A DNA stretch of 45,035 nt. It comes from Pseudomonadota bacterium. Its GTDB lineage: Bacteria > Chloroflexota > UBA6077 > JAJPGT01. This document shows, piece after piece, positions 1 to 8,721 of the stretch. The stretch lies in NCBI GenBank assembly GCA_021325655.1, contig JAJPGT010000008.1:1-45035 (forward strand), given 5' to 3'. The position numbers and the translations under genes are program-made. Under the pieces are notes generated by a model that was not told where the DNA came from, did no database searches, and saw only the letters and a list, made by a program, of their open reading frames with translations. Every line of letters begins with the position of its first letter. The first letter of the stretch is position 1.

Positions 1-629
1 ACTTTGACCCGCGCTTCGGTCTTGTGAATGTTGGTCACCAGCACGTCGAAGCGCCCCGACTGCAGCCCCGGCACCATGCTCTCCCACGGCCCCTCGACAA
101 ACTCGATCTTGTCGATGCCCAGGCGCTTCATCGCCTCGGAGATGATGTCGTAGTCGATGCCTTTCCGCTCCTGGCTCCCCTCCGGGTGCCAGTTGTAGGG
201 CTGGTCGTTGGTGATCCCCAGCTTGATCCCGTTCTGCTTCACCCGGTCGAACGAGCCGTCGCCGCCAACGCCGGGCTCGATCCCGAAGACGGTCGCCGGG
301 AGCGCTCCGGCCGGGGTGGCGCCGGGGGCGGCTGTGGGGGCCGGGCCGGCCGCGGCCGTGGTCGGCGCGGCGGCCGGGGCCGAGGTAGCGGCGACAGGAG
401 CGGTGGTCGCGGCCGCCTGGGCCGGGGCTGACGTCGCCGCGGCAGCGGGCGCTCGCGTCGGCGCGGCAGCCGCCGGCGCGCTGGTGGGCGCAGCCGGGAC
501 GGCTGTGGGGGCAGCCGGGGCGCTGGTTGGGGCGGCCGGCGGTGCGGAGCTACAGGCAGCCAGCACCAGCGCCAGGACCGCGAGCAGGGAGGGGAAGCTG
601 ATCAGTCTCGGTCGTGTCGCGTTGCGCAC
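1..629 (-). CDS. Family 3 solute-binding lipoprotein, N-terminal part (C-terminus beyond window)
   Basis: This is the substrate-binding component of an ABC transporter, probably for polar amino acids or similar small solutes, anchored outside the membrane. Translation starts at a GTG (627-629) preceded by an AGGAGA ribosome site. A lipoprotein signal peptide ends in the lipobox LAAC, with the lipidated Cys at residue 26. A long Ala/Pro/Thr-rich linker (about residues 27-100) leads into the binding domain, where motifs such as IKLGITNDQPYNWH and GIDYDIISEAMKRLGI match the start of the family 3 (PBPb) fold. About 209 codons are visible; the gene continues past position 1. The family call is firm, the substrate is not known. 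Confidence 0.85.
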   Translation of the reverse strand, partial: MRNATRPRLISFPSLLAVLALVLAACSSAPPAAPTSAPAAPTAVPAAPTSAPAAAAPTRAPAAAATSAPAQAAATTAPVAATSAPAAAPTTAAAGPAPTAAPGATPAGALPATVFGIEPGVGGDGSFDRVKQNGIKLGITNDQPYNWHPEGSQERKGIDYDIISEAMKRLGIDKIEFVEGPWESMVPGLQSGRFDVLVTNIHKTEARVK

Positions 630-931
630 GGTCTCTCCTGTTCAGTGCAGTATCGGCGTGACATTACAACGGCGTGCTCGTCCGCGGATCCGTGGCACTT
701 ACCTCCGAAGCAGTCCTCTCGCCACTCCGGTTCGCCAGGGCACGGCGCGGCTGTCTGTTCCGGCGCTGGGCGCTGCTCCTGGCTGTCGGAGGGCGGCTCA
801 GGTCGACCATCGACAGGGGTGAGTGTAGCCAGCCAGGCGCGAGAGGGCAATCGCCGCGAGCCGCGGCTGTGTCGGGAGTGGTGCAGCAGTGGTGGCAGGC
901 AAGCGGTGGCCAGGAGGTAGACTCGGCTCGT
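630..931. other. Divergent intergenic region between solute-binding lipoprotein and dinB
   Basis: About 300 bp separate the divergent starts. I see the ribosome sites of both genes (AGGAGA near 634-639 on the minus strand, AGGAGG near 912-917 on the plus strand) but no convincing promoter pair, RNA gene or operator. Open frames here look like shadows of GC-rich DNA. Confidence 0.5.
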
Positions 932-2053
932 ATGGCTTCCGCACGCTGGATCGCCCATCTGGACCTGGACGCCTTCTTTGCCGCCGTCGAGGAGCTGGAG
1001 AACCCGTTGCTGCGTGGCAAGCCGATCATCGTCGGCGGCGACCCGCGCGGCCGCGGCGTGGTCGCCTCGGCGAGCTATGCCGCCCGCGCCTTCGGTGTCC
1101 GCAGCGCAATGCCGGCCGCCACCGCGCTCCGCCTGTGCCCGCAGGCGATCTTCCTCCCCACCCGCCACGAACTGTACAGCCAGTACTCGCGGCGGGTCAT
1201 GGCGCTGCTCCGCGAAGCAAGCCCCCGCCTGGAGCAGGCCTCGATCGACGAAGCGTTCCTGGACCTGAGCGACGCCGTCGACCCCGAGGCGCTGCTGCGC
1301 CAGACCCAGGCGCGGGTGCGTGACGAGCTGGGTCTGTCCGCCTCGGTCGGCCTGGCGCCGTGCAAGCTCGTCGCCAAGATCGCCTCCGACCTGCGCAAGC
1401 CGGGCGGGTTCGTGGTGGTGCGGCCGGGCGAGGAAGCGGCGTTTCTCGCCCCGCTGCCGATTGAGCGGCTCTGGGGTGTGGGGCCCAAGACCGCCGCCCG
1501 GCTGCAGGAGCTGGAGATCAAGCGGGTGGGCGACCTGCAGCGGCAGCCGCTGGAGCTCTTGGCAGCGGAGTTCGGACCGCGCTGGGCGCGGGAGCTGCGC
1601 GACCACGCGCTCGGCCTGGACGACAGCCCGGTCGAGACCGAGCACGAGACGCGCTCGATCTCCGAGGAGCAGACCTTTCCGCGCGACGTCCGCGCCCGCC
1701 GGGCGCTCTGGGAGGCGCTGTGCGAGCTGAGCCAGGGCGTGGCCCAGCGGCTGCAGCGGGAGCGGCTGGCTGCCCGCACGGTGACGCTGAAGCTGCGGCT
1801 GGCCGACTTCACCACGCGCACCCGCGCCCGCACACTGCCGCTGGCGGTGGACGACGCCGAGACGATCGCCTGGGAGGCAGGGCTGCTGATGCGCCGCGCC
1901 TGGACGCCCGGCCAGCCGGTGCGGCTGCTCGGGGTCCGCGCCTCCGGCCTGGTCCCGGCACCGGGCCTCCGCCAGCTCTCGCTCTTCGCGCCCGACGTTC
2001 CGACGCCCATCCCCTCGGACGCCCCCGCGCCAGCCCAGCCCGCGGAGCGGTGA
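932..2053 (+). CDS. dinB: DNA polymerase IV (Y-family translesion polymerase)
   Basis: Low-fidelity, distributive polymerase that bypasses damaged template bases. The 373-residue protein opens with the palm motif HLDLDAFFAAVE (metal ligand D11, steric gate F16) and has the catalytic SIDE motif (D106, E107). A helix-hairpin-helix region follows the segment SASVGLAPCKLVAKIASD, then the little-finger domain. The C-terminus carries QLSLF, a typical beta-clamp-binding peptide, so it should act at the replication clamp. I chose the ATG at 932 because the polymerase fold begins there; the AGGAGG upstream (912-917) is somewhat distant, about 14 bases. An in-frame extension upstream has no family similarity. 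The osmC-like gene follows after 52 bases. Confidence 0.95.
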   Translation: MASARWIAHLDLDAFFAAVEELENPLLRGKPIIVGGDPRGRGVVASASYAARAFGVRSAMPAATALRLCPQAIFLPTRHELYSQYSRRVMALLREASPRLEQASIDEAFLDLSDAVDPEALLRQTQARVRDELGLSASVGLAPCKLVAKIASDLRKPGGFVVVRPGEEAAFLAPLPIERLWGVGPKTAARLQELEIKRVGDLQRQPLELLAAEFGPRWARELRDHALGLDDSPVETEHETRSISEEQTFPRDVRARRALWEALCELSQGVAQRLQRERLAARTVTLKLRLADFTTRTRARTLPLAVDDAETIAWEAGLLMRRAWTPGQPVRLLGVRASGLVPAPGLRQLSLFAPDVPTPIPSDAPAPAQPAER

Positions 2054-2105
2054 CGCGGGGTGTGATCTGGTATCTTGGGACGGAGACCCCGGGAGGAGGT
2101 TCACC

Positions 2106-2552
2106 ATGGCTGCGGAACGTCGGGCCGACGTCGTCTGGGAAGGCAACCTGGTCCAGGGCAAGGGGACGATCACCAGCACCGGGAGCGGCGCGCTCAGCAA
2201 CCTGCCGGTCACCTGGGCGTCCCGCACCGAGCGCTCGGACGGCAAGACCAGCCCGGAGGAGCTGATCGCCGCCGCGCACGCGAGCTGCTACTCGATGGCG
2301 CTGTCGCACATCCTCAACGGGAAGGGCACCCCGCCGGAGCGGTTGGAGACGAGTGTGGTGGTGACGTTCGCCCAGCTTCCCGAGGGTGGCTGGGGAATCA
2401 CCCGCTCCGCCATCACCGTCCGTGGCCGGGTCCCCGGCATCGACCAGGCGGCCTTCCAGGAAGCGGCGAACCAGGCCAAGGACGGCTGCCCGGTCTCCAA
2501 GGCGCTCAAGGGCAACGTAGAGATGAGCGTCGAGGCCACCCTGCAGCAGTAG
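2106..2552 (+). CDS. OsmC/Ohr-family peroxiredoxin
   Basis: Small thiol peroxidase-type protein (148 residues, usual family length) that reduces organic hydroperoxides or related oxidants in the cytoplasm. The two family cysteines are present: C61 in AAAHASCYSMALS and C128 in AKDGCPVSKAL. The motif TSPEELIAAAHASCYSMAL is typical of the OsmC branch rather than Ohr. A strong AGGAGG (2094-2099) lies just before the ATG. It follows dinB on the same strand by 52 bases and may share its transcript, giving a small DNA-damage/oxidative-stress pair, though no SOS-type operator is evident. A strong inverted repeat follows the stop. Confidence 0.93.
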   Translation: MAAERRADVVWEGNLVQGKGTITSTGSGALSNLPVTWASRTERSDGKTSPEELIAAAHASCYSMALSHILNGKGTPPERLETSVVVTFAQLPEGGWGITRSAITVRGRVPGIDQAAFQEAANQAKDGCPVSKALKGNVEMSVEATLQQ

Positions 2553-2561
2553 CCCCGCGCC

Positions 2562-2620
2562 CGGAGTCCCGAGTCCCGAGCCCCGGGTGCTTGCCCGCGC
2601 GGCCCGGGCTCGGGACTCCG
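2562..2620. repeat. GC-rich inverted repeat after the OsmC gene
   Basis: The left arm (2562-2587) contains GGAGTCCCGAG, repeats GAGTCCC in tandem and ends CCCCGGG. The right arm (2603-2620) is CCCGGGCTCGGGACTCCG, which pairs with it except for one extra repeat unit. No T-run follows. It may fold as a transcript end, and it resembles other intergenic sequences in this window (near 4994-5040 and 22288-22346). Confidence 0.6.
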
Positions 2621-2671
2621 GATCTGCAAGGGAGAGGCCCGACGGCTCGGCGTTGATCCAAGGGGTGGCTC

Positions 2672-3053
2672 GTGCCCCGCCGTATCTCCCTCCGCCGGTC
2701 TGTCTTTGTCGCCGTTGCCCTGCCGGTCCTCTCTATCCCGGTGCTCCTCTCGCCACCGGCTACTGTCCAGCTTCCCGTTCCCATCCGCACGGCCGCTCCG
2801 TCAAGTGATCACCGGAGGGGTCGGCAGCCCCAGCCTTGGCCGGTACTCCCCAGGTCCTGGGCACCCCACCCCCGTGCCGTATGTAACGGTGCCCCCGGGA
2901 TCCCGGCGATCCAGCCAAGCCTGCCAGGCAGTATCCCGGCGTTTACTGCCGCGGATGTGGCGGCCTCCGTGACCGCGTATCCCGAGATGGATGTGGATCC
3001 GTCGAAGCCCCCCGGTCATCACAAACGTCAAGCTCCTGCCGACTCGGACGTGA
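2672..3053 (+). pseudogene. Decayed secreted-protein gene
   Basis: A GTG-started frame encodes a plausible signal peptide (basic MPRRISLRRS, then VFVAVALPVLSIPVLL). The rest reads as sensible protein only if the frame is changed. From about 2805 the +1 frame gives QVITGGVGSPSLGRYSPGP, then PVPYVTVPPG. After the C5 run at 2892-2896 the first frame gives IPAFTAADVAASVTAYPEMD. After the C6 run at 3008-3013 another frame gives VITNVKLLPTRT and a stop at 3051-3053. The segment TAADVAASVTAYP followed by a beta strand resembles small secreted Chloroflexota/Actinobacteria proteins known to me only as hypothetical. At least three breaks, two in C-runs, suggest decay or assembly errors. Confidence 0.5.
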
Positions 3054-3060
3054 ACGCTTA

Positions 3061-3280
3061 CTTCCACACGAGTATCAGGACCCGGAGCCCGAAGCCGGCG
3101 GGTACACGGTCCTCGTCCCGGCGCTGCCGGGCTGTTTCACCGAGGGCGATACGCTCGAGGCAGCGCTGGACAACGACCGCGACGTGATCGAGCAGTTCGT
3201 TGCCGCGCTGCGCGACCAGGGTCTGCCAGTCCTTGAGGAAGTCAAGCCCCCGGCTGGAACGGGTCGAGGTCGCGGTCTAG
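3061..3280 (+). pseudogene. HicB/UPF0150-type antitoxin, frameshifted
   Basis: Translating from 3061 gives the core of a HicB-like protein: EAGGYTVLVPALPGCFTEGD, then TLEAALDNDRDVIEQFVAAL. This is the classic partial RNase-H-like antitoxin motif (GGYxVxxPxLPGCxTxGDTxEEAxxN). The frame breaks in the C5 run at 3247-3251. Removing one C would give EEVKPRLERVEVAV and a stop at 3278-3280, a normal ending for this family. No start codon is in frame upstream; a GTG at 3050 in another frame (MNAYF) may be the original start, implying a second break. No HicA toxin is next to it. It is followed by a PIN-domain tail, so this may be a relic of an antitoxin/PIN locus. Confidence 0.7.
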
Positions 3281-3307
3281 CACGATGCCGACGACCAGTG
3301 GTGAATT

Positions 3308-3400
3308 GGTCTATCCTTCCTCACTGCCGATCGCACGCTCTACGAGCGTATCCGGACGGCCCCGGGCGTGGTCTGGAGCGAGGACTATGCCCTCGAGTAA
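3308..3400 (+). pseudogene. C-terminal remnant of a PIN-domain (VapC-like) protein
   Basis: The 30-codon frame ending at the TAA (3398-3400) reads GLSFLTADRTLYERIRTAPG, then VVWSEDYALE. The pattern LxTADxxLYxxxR followed by VVWxxDY is how many PIN-domain ribonuclease toxins end: the Asp in TAD is one of the acidic active-site residues. No N-terminal PIN half is visible between the HicB relic and this segment. I read it as the surviving tail of a deleted toxin gene; the short length keeps confidence moderate. Confidence 0.45.
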
Positions 3401-3602
3401 CGATGACTGCTGATCGGAGTGTTGTGTTGTCCGAGCTGGCGTGGCACACGGCTGCCGCCGGGATGGCGGCGAGCTACCCGGTGGATCGGCAGGGTTTCGC
3501 CGTGGTGGTGCCCTCGACCGAGAGCGGGGAGGATCGCGGCTGCCTGAGATCGGTCGAGCAGCGGGCACCCGCGGGGATCGAGCGGAAGCTGGCGGCGCGG
3601 CG

Positions 3603-4844
3603 ATGATCGATCTTGTCGTCGTTGGCGCGGGGATCGTCGGGCTGGCGACCGCGCGCGAGCTGCTGATCCGCTACCCAAGGCTCCGGCTGGTGGTGCTCGA
3701 GAAGGAGCCGCGCATTGGGGAGCACCAGACGGGCCACAACTCCGGGGTGATCCACTCCGGGCTGTACTACGCGCCCGGCTCGCTCAAGGCGCGACTCTGT
3801 ACTCAGGGGCGTGACCTGCTGTACGCCTACTGCGACGAGCATGGCATCCCCTATCGCCGGGTCGGCAAGGTGGTGGTGGCGCTGGACGAGTCCGAGCTGC
3901 CGCGCCTGGAGGAGCTGTATCGTCGCGGCACCGCCAACGGCGTCCCGGGCCTGGAGCTGATCGGGCCGGAGCGGCTGCGCGAGCTGGAGCCGCACGCGGC
4001 CGGGATTCGGGCGATCCTGTCCCCGATCACCGGGATCGTCGACTTTGGCCAGGTCGCCCAGTCCTATGCCCAGGAGGTCCAGGCGCGAGGTGGGGAGATC
4101 CGCCTGAACCACACGGTGCTGGCCCTGGCGCGACGTGGGGGGCAGGTGCTGCTGAAGACGTCTCAGGGCGCCCTGGAGACCCGCGCGCTCATTACCTGCG
4201 CCGGGCTGTACTCCGACCGCCTGGCCCGGATGACCGGGGCCCCGGAGGACCCGAAGATCGTTCCCTTCCGCGGCGACTACTACGTGCTCCGGCCCGAGCG
4301 GCGCTGGCTGGTAAAGAGCAACATCTACCCGGTGCCGGACCCGAGCTTCCCATTCCTGGGGGTCCACTTTACCCCGCGCATGGACGGCAACGTCTGGCTG
4401 GGGCCGAACGCAGTGCTCGCCTTCGCCCGCGAGGGCTACCGCCGCTGGGATGTAAACCCGGCCGATCTGCTCGACGCCCTCCGCTACCCGGGCTTCCAGG
4501 CGCTGGCGCGCAGGTACTGGCGCACCGGCCTGGAGGAGATGCTCCGCGACTACAGCAAGAGCGCCTTCGTCCGCGCGCTCCAGCGCTACGTGCCGGAGCT
4601 GCGGCCGGAGGACGTGCTGCCCGGCCCCTCCGGGGTACGGGCGCAGGCGCTCTCGCGGGACGGGAAGCTGGTGGACGACTTCGTCCTCTCCAGCGCCGAG
4701 GGGGTGATCCACGTCCGCAACGCCCCCTCGCCGGCCGCGACCTCGTCGCTGGCGATCGGCAAAGCGATCGCCGACATGGCGGACGAGCGCTTCGGGCTGG
4801 CGGCGCTGGACGCCGGGCGCCGGCCGGTATCGCCAGGCTCCTAG
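3603..4844 (+). CDS. lhgO: L-2-hydroxyglutarate oxidase (FAD-dependent)
   Basis: Flavoprotein that oxidises L-2-hydroxyglutarate to 2-oxoglutarate, passing electrons to oxygen or the quinone pool. The 413-residue protein starts at the ATG (3603) directly before the dinucleotide-binding motif VVGAGIVGLATARELL. Family signatures follow: HNSGVIHSGLYYAPGSLKA, RRVGKVVVAL, SPITGIVDFGQVA, and the C-terminal VLPGPSGVRAQA and NAPSPAATSSLAIG. The start is supported by the position of the FAD motif; the ribosome site is weak (GGAAG near 3583). The upstream in-frame extension has no similarity and overlaps the decayed toxin-antitoxin region. It stands alone; the next gene has its own promoter. Confidence 0.93.
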   Translation: MIDLVVVGAGIVGLATARELLIRYPRLRLVVLEKEPRIGEHQTGHNSGVIHSGLYYAPGSLKARLCTQGRDLLYAYCDEHGIPYRRVGKVVVALDESELPRLEELYRRGTANGVPGLELIGPERLRELEPHAAGIRAILSPITGIVDFGQVAQSYAQEVQARGGEIRLNHTVLALARRGGQVLLKTSQGALETRALITCAGLYSDRLARMTGAPEDPKIVPFRGDYYVLRPERRWLVKSNIYPVPDPSFPFLGVHFTPRMDGNVWLGPNAVLAFAREGYRRWDVNPADLLDALRYPGFQALARRYWRTGLEEMLRDYSKSAFVRALQRYVPELRPEDVLPGPSGVRAQALSRDGKLVDDFVLSSAEGVIHVRNAPSPAATSSLAIGKAIADMADERFGLAALDAGRRPVSPGS

Positions 4845-4933
4845 CCGCGCCGACCCTGCGGAAACCACCGTTCGTCCTGCCGCGGACTTGCAGAAGGGCG
4901 TCTTTTCCGGCAAGCCCGCGAGATGCGGTATGG

Positions 4934-4962
4934 TTGACACAACCCCGGGTAGGCCGCATAGT
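4934..4962 (+). promoter_or_regulatory. Sigma-70-type promoter for the AAA ATPase/VWA operon
   Basis: A perfect -35 TTGACA (4934-4939) lies 17 bases before a -10 CATAGT (4957-4962). Transcription would start near 4969, about 76 bases before the ATG at 5046. This is one of the best promoter matches in the window. Confidence 0.75.
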
Positions 4963-5045
4963 GTCCGGGCGGCCCGGCAGCGGCCGCGTGACCCCGGCTC
5001 GGGACGCGCAACCCGGGACCCGGAGTATTGGACTCGGAGAACGGG

Positions 5046-6437
5046 ATGACCAGGCCCAGCACGGTTGGAGAGCTGCGCAAGAGCGGCTACCAGAGCAAGT
5101 CGGTCAAGCAGGAGCTGCGCGACAACCTCATCGCCCGGCTCCGCCGCGGCGAGCCGCTCTTTCCCGGCATCGTCGGCTACGAAGAGACGGTAATTCCCCA
5201 GATCGAGAACGCGATCCTGAGCGGGCAGGATATAGTCTTCCTTGGTGAGCGTGGCCAGGCCAAGACCCGCATGGCACGACTGCTCGTGGAGCTGCTCGAC
5301 GAGGAGCTGCCGGCGCTGGCCGGCTGCGAAATCAACGACGATCCGTTCCACCCGATCTGCCGCGCCTGCCGCATCCGCCTGGCCGAGCAGGGCGACGCCA
5401 CCCCGATCACCTGGCTTCCGCGCGACCGCCGCTACGGCGAGAAGCTCGCGACGCCGGATATCACCATCGCCGACCTGATCGGCGAGGTCGACCCGATCAA
5501 GGTCGCCGAAGGGCGCTACCTCTCGGACGAGCTGACCATCCACTACGGGCTGCTGCCACGCAGCAACCGCGGCATCTTCGCCCTGAACGAGCTGCCCGAC
5601 CTGGTTGAGCGAATCCAGGTTGGCCTGCTGAACATCATGGAGGAGCGTGACGTCCAGATCCGCGGCTACAAGGTGCGCCTGCCGCTAGACGTGTACATCG
5701 TCGCCAGCGCCAACCCGGAGGATTACACCAACCGCGGCCGGATCATCACCCCGCTGAAGGATCGCTTCGGCTCCCAGATCCGCACCCACTACCCCCGCCG
5801 GGTCGAGGACGAGGTGGCGATCATGGAGGCCGAGCGGACGGTGTTCCCCGATGACGGCTTCAAGACGGTAGTGCCGCCATACATGAAGCAGATCATCGCC
5901 GAGCTGACGCATCTGGCCCGCCGCTCGCCGGAGATCAGCCAGCGCTCCGGTGTCTCGGTGCGCGTCTCCATCTGCAACTACGAGAACCTGCTCTCCAACG
6001 CGCTCAAACGCGCAATCCGCCTGGGCGAGCGCGAGGTGGCGCCGCGGGTGAGCGACCTGGAAGCGGTCATCGCCTCTACCACGGGCAAGATCGAGCTGGA
6101 GACGCTCGGCGAGGGCGGCGAGGAGAAGGTGTTGAACAAGCTGGTGCAGCGGGCGGTCCTGAATGTGTTCAACCGCTGCTTCAGCGCCGGCGAGCTGGAC
6201 GATGTGCTGAGCGCCTTCCAGCGAGGGCTGAAGTTCGATGTCTCCGAGAGCATGCCCTCCCAGGAGTACGTTCGGCAGCTTGGCGAGGTTCGCGGCCTCC
6301 AGGCGGCAACGCGGAGGCTGGGCGCCAGCGACCCCGCCAGCATCGCCTCCGGGGTGGAGTTCGTCCTGGAAGGGCTGCATCTGAACCGCAAGCTGAACAA
6401 GGAGATGCAGGCGGGGAAGTACCGCTATCGGGGGTGA
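5046..6437 (+). CDS. MoxR/Mg-chelatase-I-like AAA ATPase
   Basis: AAA+ ATPase of 463 residues, expected to work with the VWA protein encoded next as a chelatase- or chaperone-like machine. Walker A is GERGQAKT (67-74). The Walker B region reads GIFALNELPDL (176-186), with Asn181 where most relatives have Asp. Motifs ASANPEDYTNRGRIITPLKD and DRFGSQIRTHYP match the sensor-1/arginine-finger part of the Mg-chelatase I clade. Between Walker A and B lies a cysteine cluster (C94, H102, C105, C108 in CEINDDPFHPICRACR), a possible zinc site. The ATG at 5046 has GGAG (5035-5038) at good spacing, so I prefer it to a TTG at 5028. The target is unknown. Confidence 0.9.
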   Translation: MTRPSTVGELRKSGYQSKSVKQELRDNLIARLRRGEPLFPGIVGYEETVIPQIENAILSGQDIVFLGERGQAKTRMARLLVELLDEELPALAGCEINDDPFHPICRACRIRLAEQGDATPITWLPRDRRYGEKLATPDITIADLIGEVDPIKVAEGRYLSDELTIHYGLLPRSNRGIFALNELPDLVERIQVGLLNIMEERDVQIRGYKVRLPLDVYIVASANPEDYTNRGRIITPLKDRFGSQIRTHYPRRVEDEVAIMEAERTVFPDDGFKTVVPPYMKQIIAELTHLARRSPEISQRSGVSVRVSICNYENLLSNALKRAIRLGEREVAPRVSDLEAVIASTTGKIELETLGEGGEEKVLNKLVQRAVLNVFNRCFSAGELDDVLSAFQRGLKFDVSESMPSQEYVRQLGEVRGLQAATRRLGASDPASIASGVEFVLEGLHLNRKLNKEMQAGKYRYRG

Positions 6438-6498
6438 GGCAGCGGCCGTCCCTTCACCCCGGGGCGGATCACGGCTCGTTGCTGGCTTGGAGGCTCCT

Positions 6499-8502
6499 AT
6501 GCTGATCCGATACTCGCGCTGGGATGGCTCGCAGCAGCTTCCCGATCTGGACGCCGACGACCTGCTGCAGGCGATGTCCGACGACCTGCTGGCGGACGGC
6601 GATCTCTGGAACGCGCTGCGCCGGCTGCTCCACCAGGGGGTGCGGGACCCGAATGGCCAGCGGCTGCCCGGGCTGAAGGACCTGCTGGAGCAGCTTCGGC
6701 GCCGGCGCCAGCAGCAGCTCGACCGCTACGACCTGGGCTCCACCTTGCAGGACATCAAGGAGCGGCTGGAGCGGATCATCCAGACCGAGCGCGAGGGTAT
6801 CCGCCGCCGGCTCATGGACGGCCGCGAGCGCGTCCAGCGTGGCGAAGTGCCCGAGTCGATGCAGAAGGCGCTCGAGCGCATGGCCGCGGAGCGGCAGCAG
6901 ACGCTCAGCCAGCTTCCCAAAGACCCGGCCGGGCGCATCCGCCAGCTCCAGGACTACGAGTTCATGGACCCGGAGGCGCGCCGGCAGTTCCAGGAGCTGA
7001 TGGACTCGCTCCGGCAGCAGATGCTCCAGCCCTACCTGCAGGGGATGCAGCGGGCGCTCCAGAATCTCACGCCGCAGGACCTGCAGCGGATGCGCGAGAT
7101 GCTGCGCGACCTGAACCGGATGCTGCGCGAGAAGCTCCAGGGCGGCCAGCCCGACTTCCAGGCGTTCAAGGACAGGTGGGGGCAGAACTTCCCCGGCGTC
7201 AACAGCCTGGAGGAGCTCGTCGAGCAGATGCGCCAGCAGATCGCGCAGATGCAGTCGCTGCTGGACAGCATGTCGCCCGAGCAGCGACGCCAGCTCCAGG
7301 AGATGATGGAGTCGCTGCTGCGCGACGACCGGCTCAAAGCGGAGATGGCCCAGCTCGCAATGCACCTGGACGAGCTGGCGCCACTGGACGACCTCCGCCG
7401 TCGCTACAACTTCCGCGGCGACGACACCCTGAGCCTGGAAGAGGCGATGAAGCTGATGGAGGAGCTGCAGCAGCTCGACCAGCTCGAGCGCCAGCTCCGC
7501 CGGGTGCAAGACCCCAGCGACCTGGACAAGATCGACCCGTCTCAGTTAGAGCAGCTCCTGGGAGACCAGGCCGCCGAGCAACTGGATCGCCTGCGCGAGA
7601 TCACCCGCCGCCTGGAAGAGGCCGGCTACCTGGAGCGCAAGGGTGACCAGCTTGAGCTGACCGCCCGGGCGATTCGCAAGATCGGCGACAAGGCGCTGCA
7701 GGACATCTTCGCCCACCTGAAGCGGGACCGCTTTGGCCAGCACAAGCTCGACCGACGCGGCACTGGCGGCGACCGCACCGACGAGTCCAAGCGCTACGAG
7801 TTCGGTGATCCCTTCCTGCTGGACCTGCGCGAAACCCTGATGAACGCGGTTGAGCGGGCCGGCCCGGGCACCCCGGTGCGGCTGGCTCCCGACGACTTCC
7901 AGGTCTACCGCACCGAGCAGCAGACCCACGCGGCGACCGTGGTGATGCTCGACATGAGCCGCTCGATGATCTTCCGCGGCTGCTTCCTGGCCGCCAAGAA
8001 GGTCGCCCTGGCGCTCAACGCCCTCATCAAGGGGCAGTTCCCGCGCGACAGCCTGTACGTGATCGGCTTCTCGCTGCACGCGCGCGAGTTCAGCCCCGAG
8101 CAGCTCCCCACGCTGTCCTCCAGCGAGTGGAACTATGGCACGAACATGCACGAGGGCTTCCTGCTCTCGCGGCGGCTGCTCGGCCGGCACAAGGGCGGTA
8201 ACAAGCAGATCATCATGATCACCGACGGCGAGCCGACCGCGCACCTGGAGGGCAATGAGGCGCAGTTCTCCTACCCGCCCACCTACCGCACGCTCCAGGA
8301 GACGCTGAAGGAAGTGCAGCGCTGCACCCGCGAGGGGATTGTTATCAACACCTTTATGCTGGACCGTGGCGAACTGCTGACCTCGTTCGTGGAGCAGATG
8401 GCCCGCATCAACAAGGGCCGCGCCTTCTTCGCCACGCCCGAGCGCCTGGGTGAGTACATCCTGGTGGACTACGTGAGCTCCAAGCGCCGGGCCATCTTCT
8501 AG
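6499..8502 (+). CDS. Large VWA-domain protein, partner of the AAA ATPase
   Basis: A 667-residue cytoplasmic protein. Residues about 50-420 are very rich in Gln, Arg, Leu and Glu, predicting long helices or coiled coils. The C-terminal part (from about 480) is a von Willebrand A domain with an intact metal site: DMSRS beginning at D485, and ITDGE with D576. Such pairs resemble the BchI/BchD and RavA/ViaA arrangements, where the VWA protein hands a client to the ATPase. The ATG at 6499 is preceded by GGAGG (6489-6493) with five bases between. It lies 61 bases after the ATPase stop, so the two are probably co-transcribed. I see no signal peptide. The client is unknown. Confidence 0.88.
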   Translation: MLIRYSRWDGSQQLPDLDADDLLQAMSDDLLADGDLWNALRRLLHQGVRDPNGQRLPGLKDLLEQLRRRRQQQLDRYDLGSTLQDIKERLERIIQTEREGIRRRLMDGRERVQRGEVPESMQKALERMAAERQQTLSQLPKDPAGRIRQLQDYEFMDPEARRQFQELMDSLRQQMLQPYLQGMQRALQNLTPQDLQRMREMLRDLNRMLREKLQGGQPDFQAFKDRWGQNFPGVNSLEELVEQMRQQIAQMQSLLDSMSPEQRRQLQEMMESLLRDDRLKAEMAQLAMHLDELAPLDDLRRRYNFRGDDTLSLEEAMKLMEELQQLDQLERQLRRVQDPSDLDKIDPSQLEQLLGDQAAEQLDRLREITRRLEEAGYLERKGDQLELTARAIRKIGDKALQDIFAHLKRDRFGQHKLDRRGTGGDRTDESKRYEFGDPFLLDLRETLMNAVERAGPGTPVRLAPDDFQVYRTEQQTHAATVVMLDMSRSMIFRGCFLAAKKVALALNALIKGQFPRDSLYVIGFSLHAREFSPEQLPTLSSSEWNYGTNMHEGFLLSRRLLGRHKGGNKQIIMITDGEPTAHLEGNEAQFSYPPTYRTLQETLKEVQRCTREGIVINTFMLDRGELLTSFVEQMARINKGRAFFATPERLGEYILVDYVSSKRRAIF

Positions 8503-8721
8503 CGCTTGCTGCCGCCATAGTCGGGTGCGGCAGTGGGGTGTGACGTGCCCGTGACACGCAGCCTGCTCCACGAGCAAGCTGGCTGGTGTAGGCTACCGAC
8601 TGTCAGACGCGGCCAGCTTCGCACAAGCGGCCCGTCTCGGCGGGAGGCCGATCCGCAAGGAAACACCGCCGGATTGACGAATCGGGGGCTTCGGCCAGGG
8701 CCCCGTTCGGTGTCTGGCCCG
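8503..8721 (+). other. Structured non-coding stretch after the VWA gene
   Basis: This stretch has no convincing gene. Between about 8650 and 8720 several hairpins compete: CCGATCCG pairs with CGGATTGACGAATCGG, and GGCCAG (around 8694) can pair with CTGGCC (8714-8719) or be used in GGGGC/GCCCC pairs. Together with the terminator that follows, it could be a long 3' untranslated region, an attenuator or a small RNA. I cannot assign it to a known riboswitch. Confidence 0.35.

Noticed and set aside
602..2245. Long minus-strand frame opposite dinB
   Set aside because: dinB on the plus strand has all polymerase motifs; the opposite frame has no family similarity.
3474..5543. Long minus-strand frame across lhgO and the ATPase start
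   Set aside because: It crosses two well-supported plus-strand genes and a promoter and has no recognisable domain.
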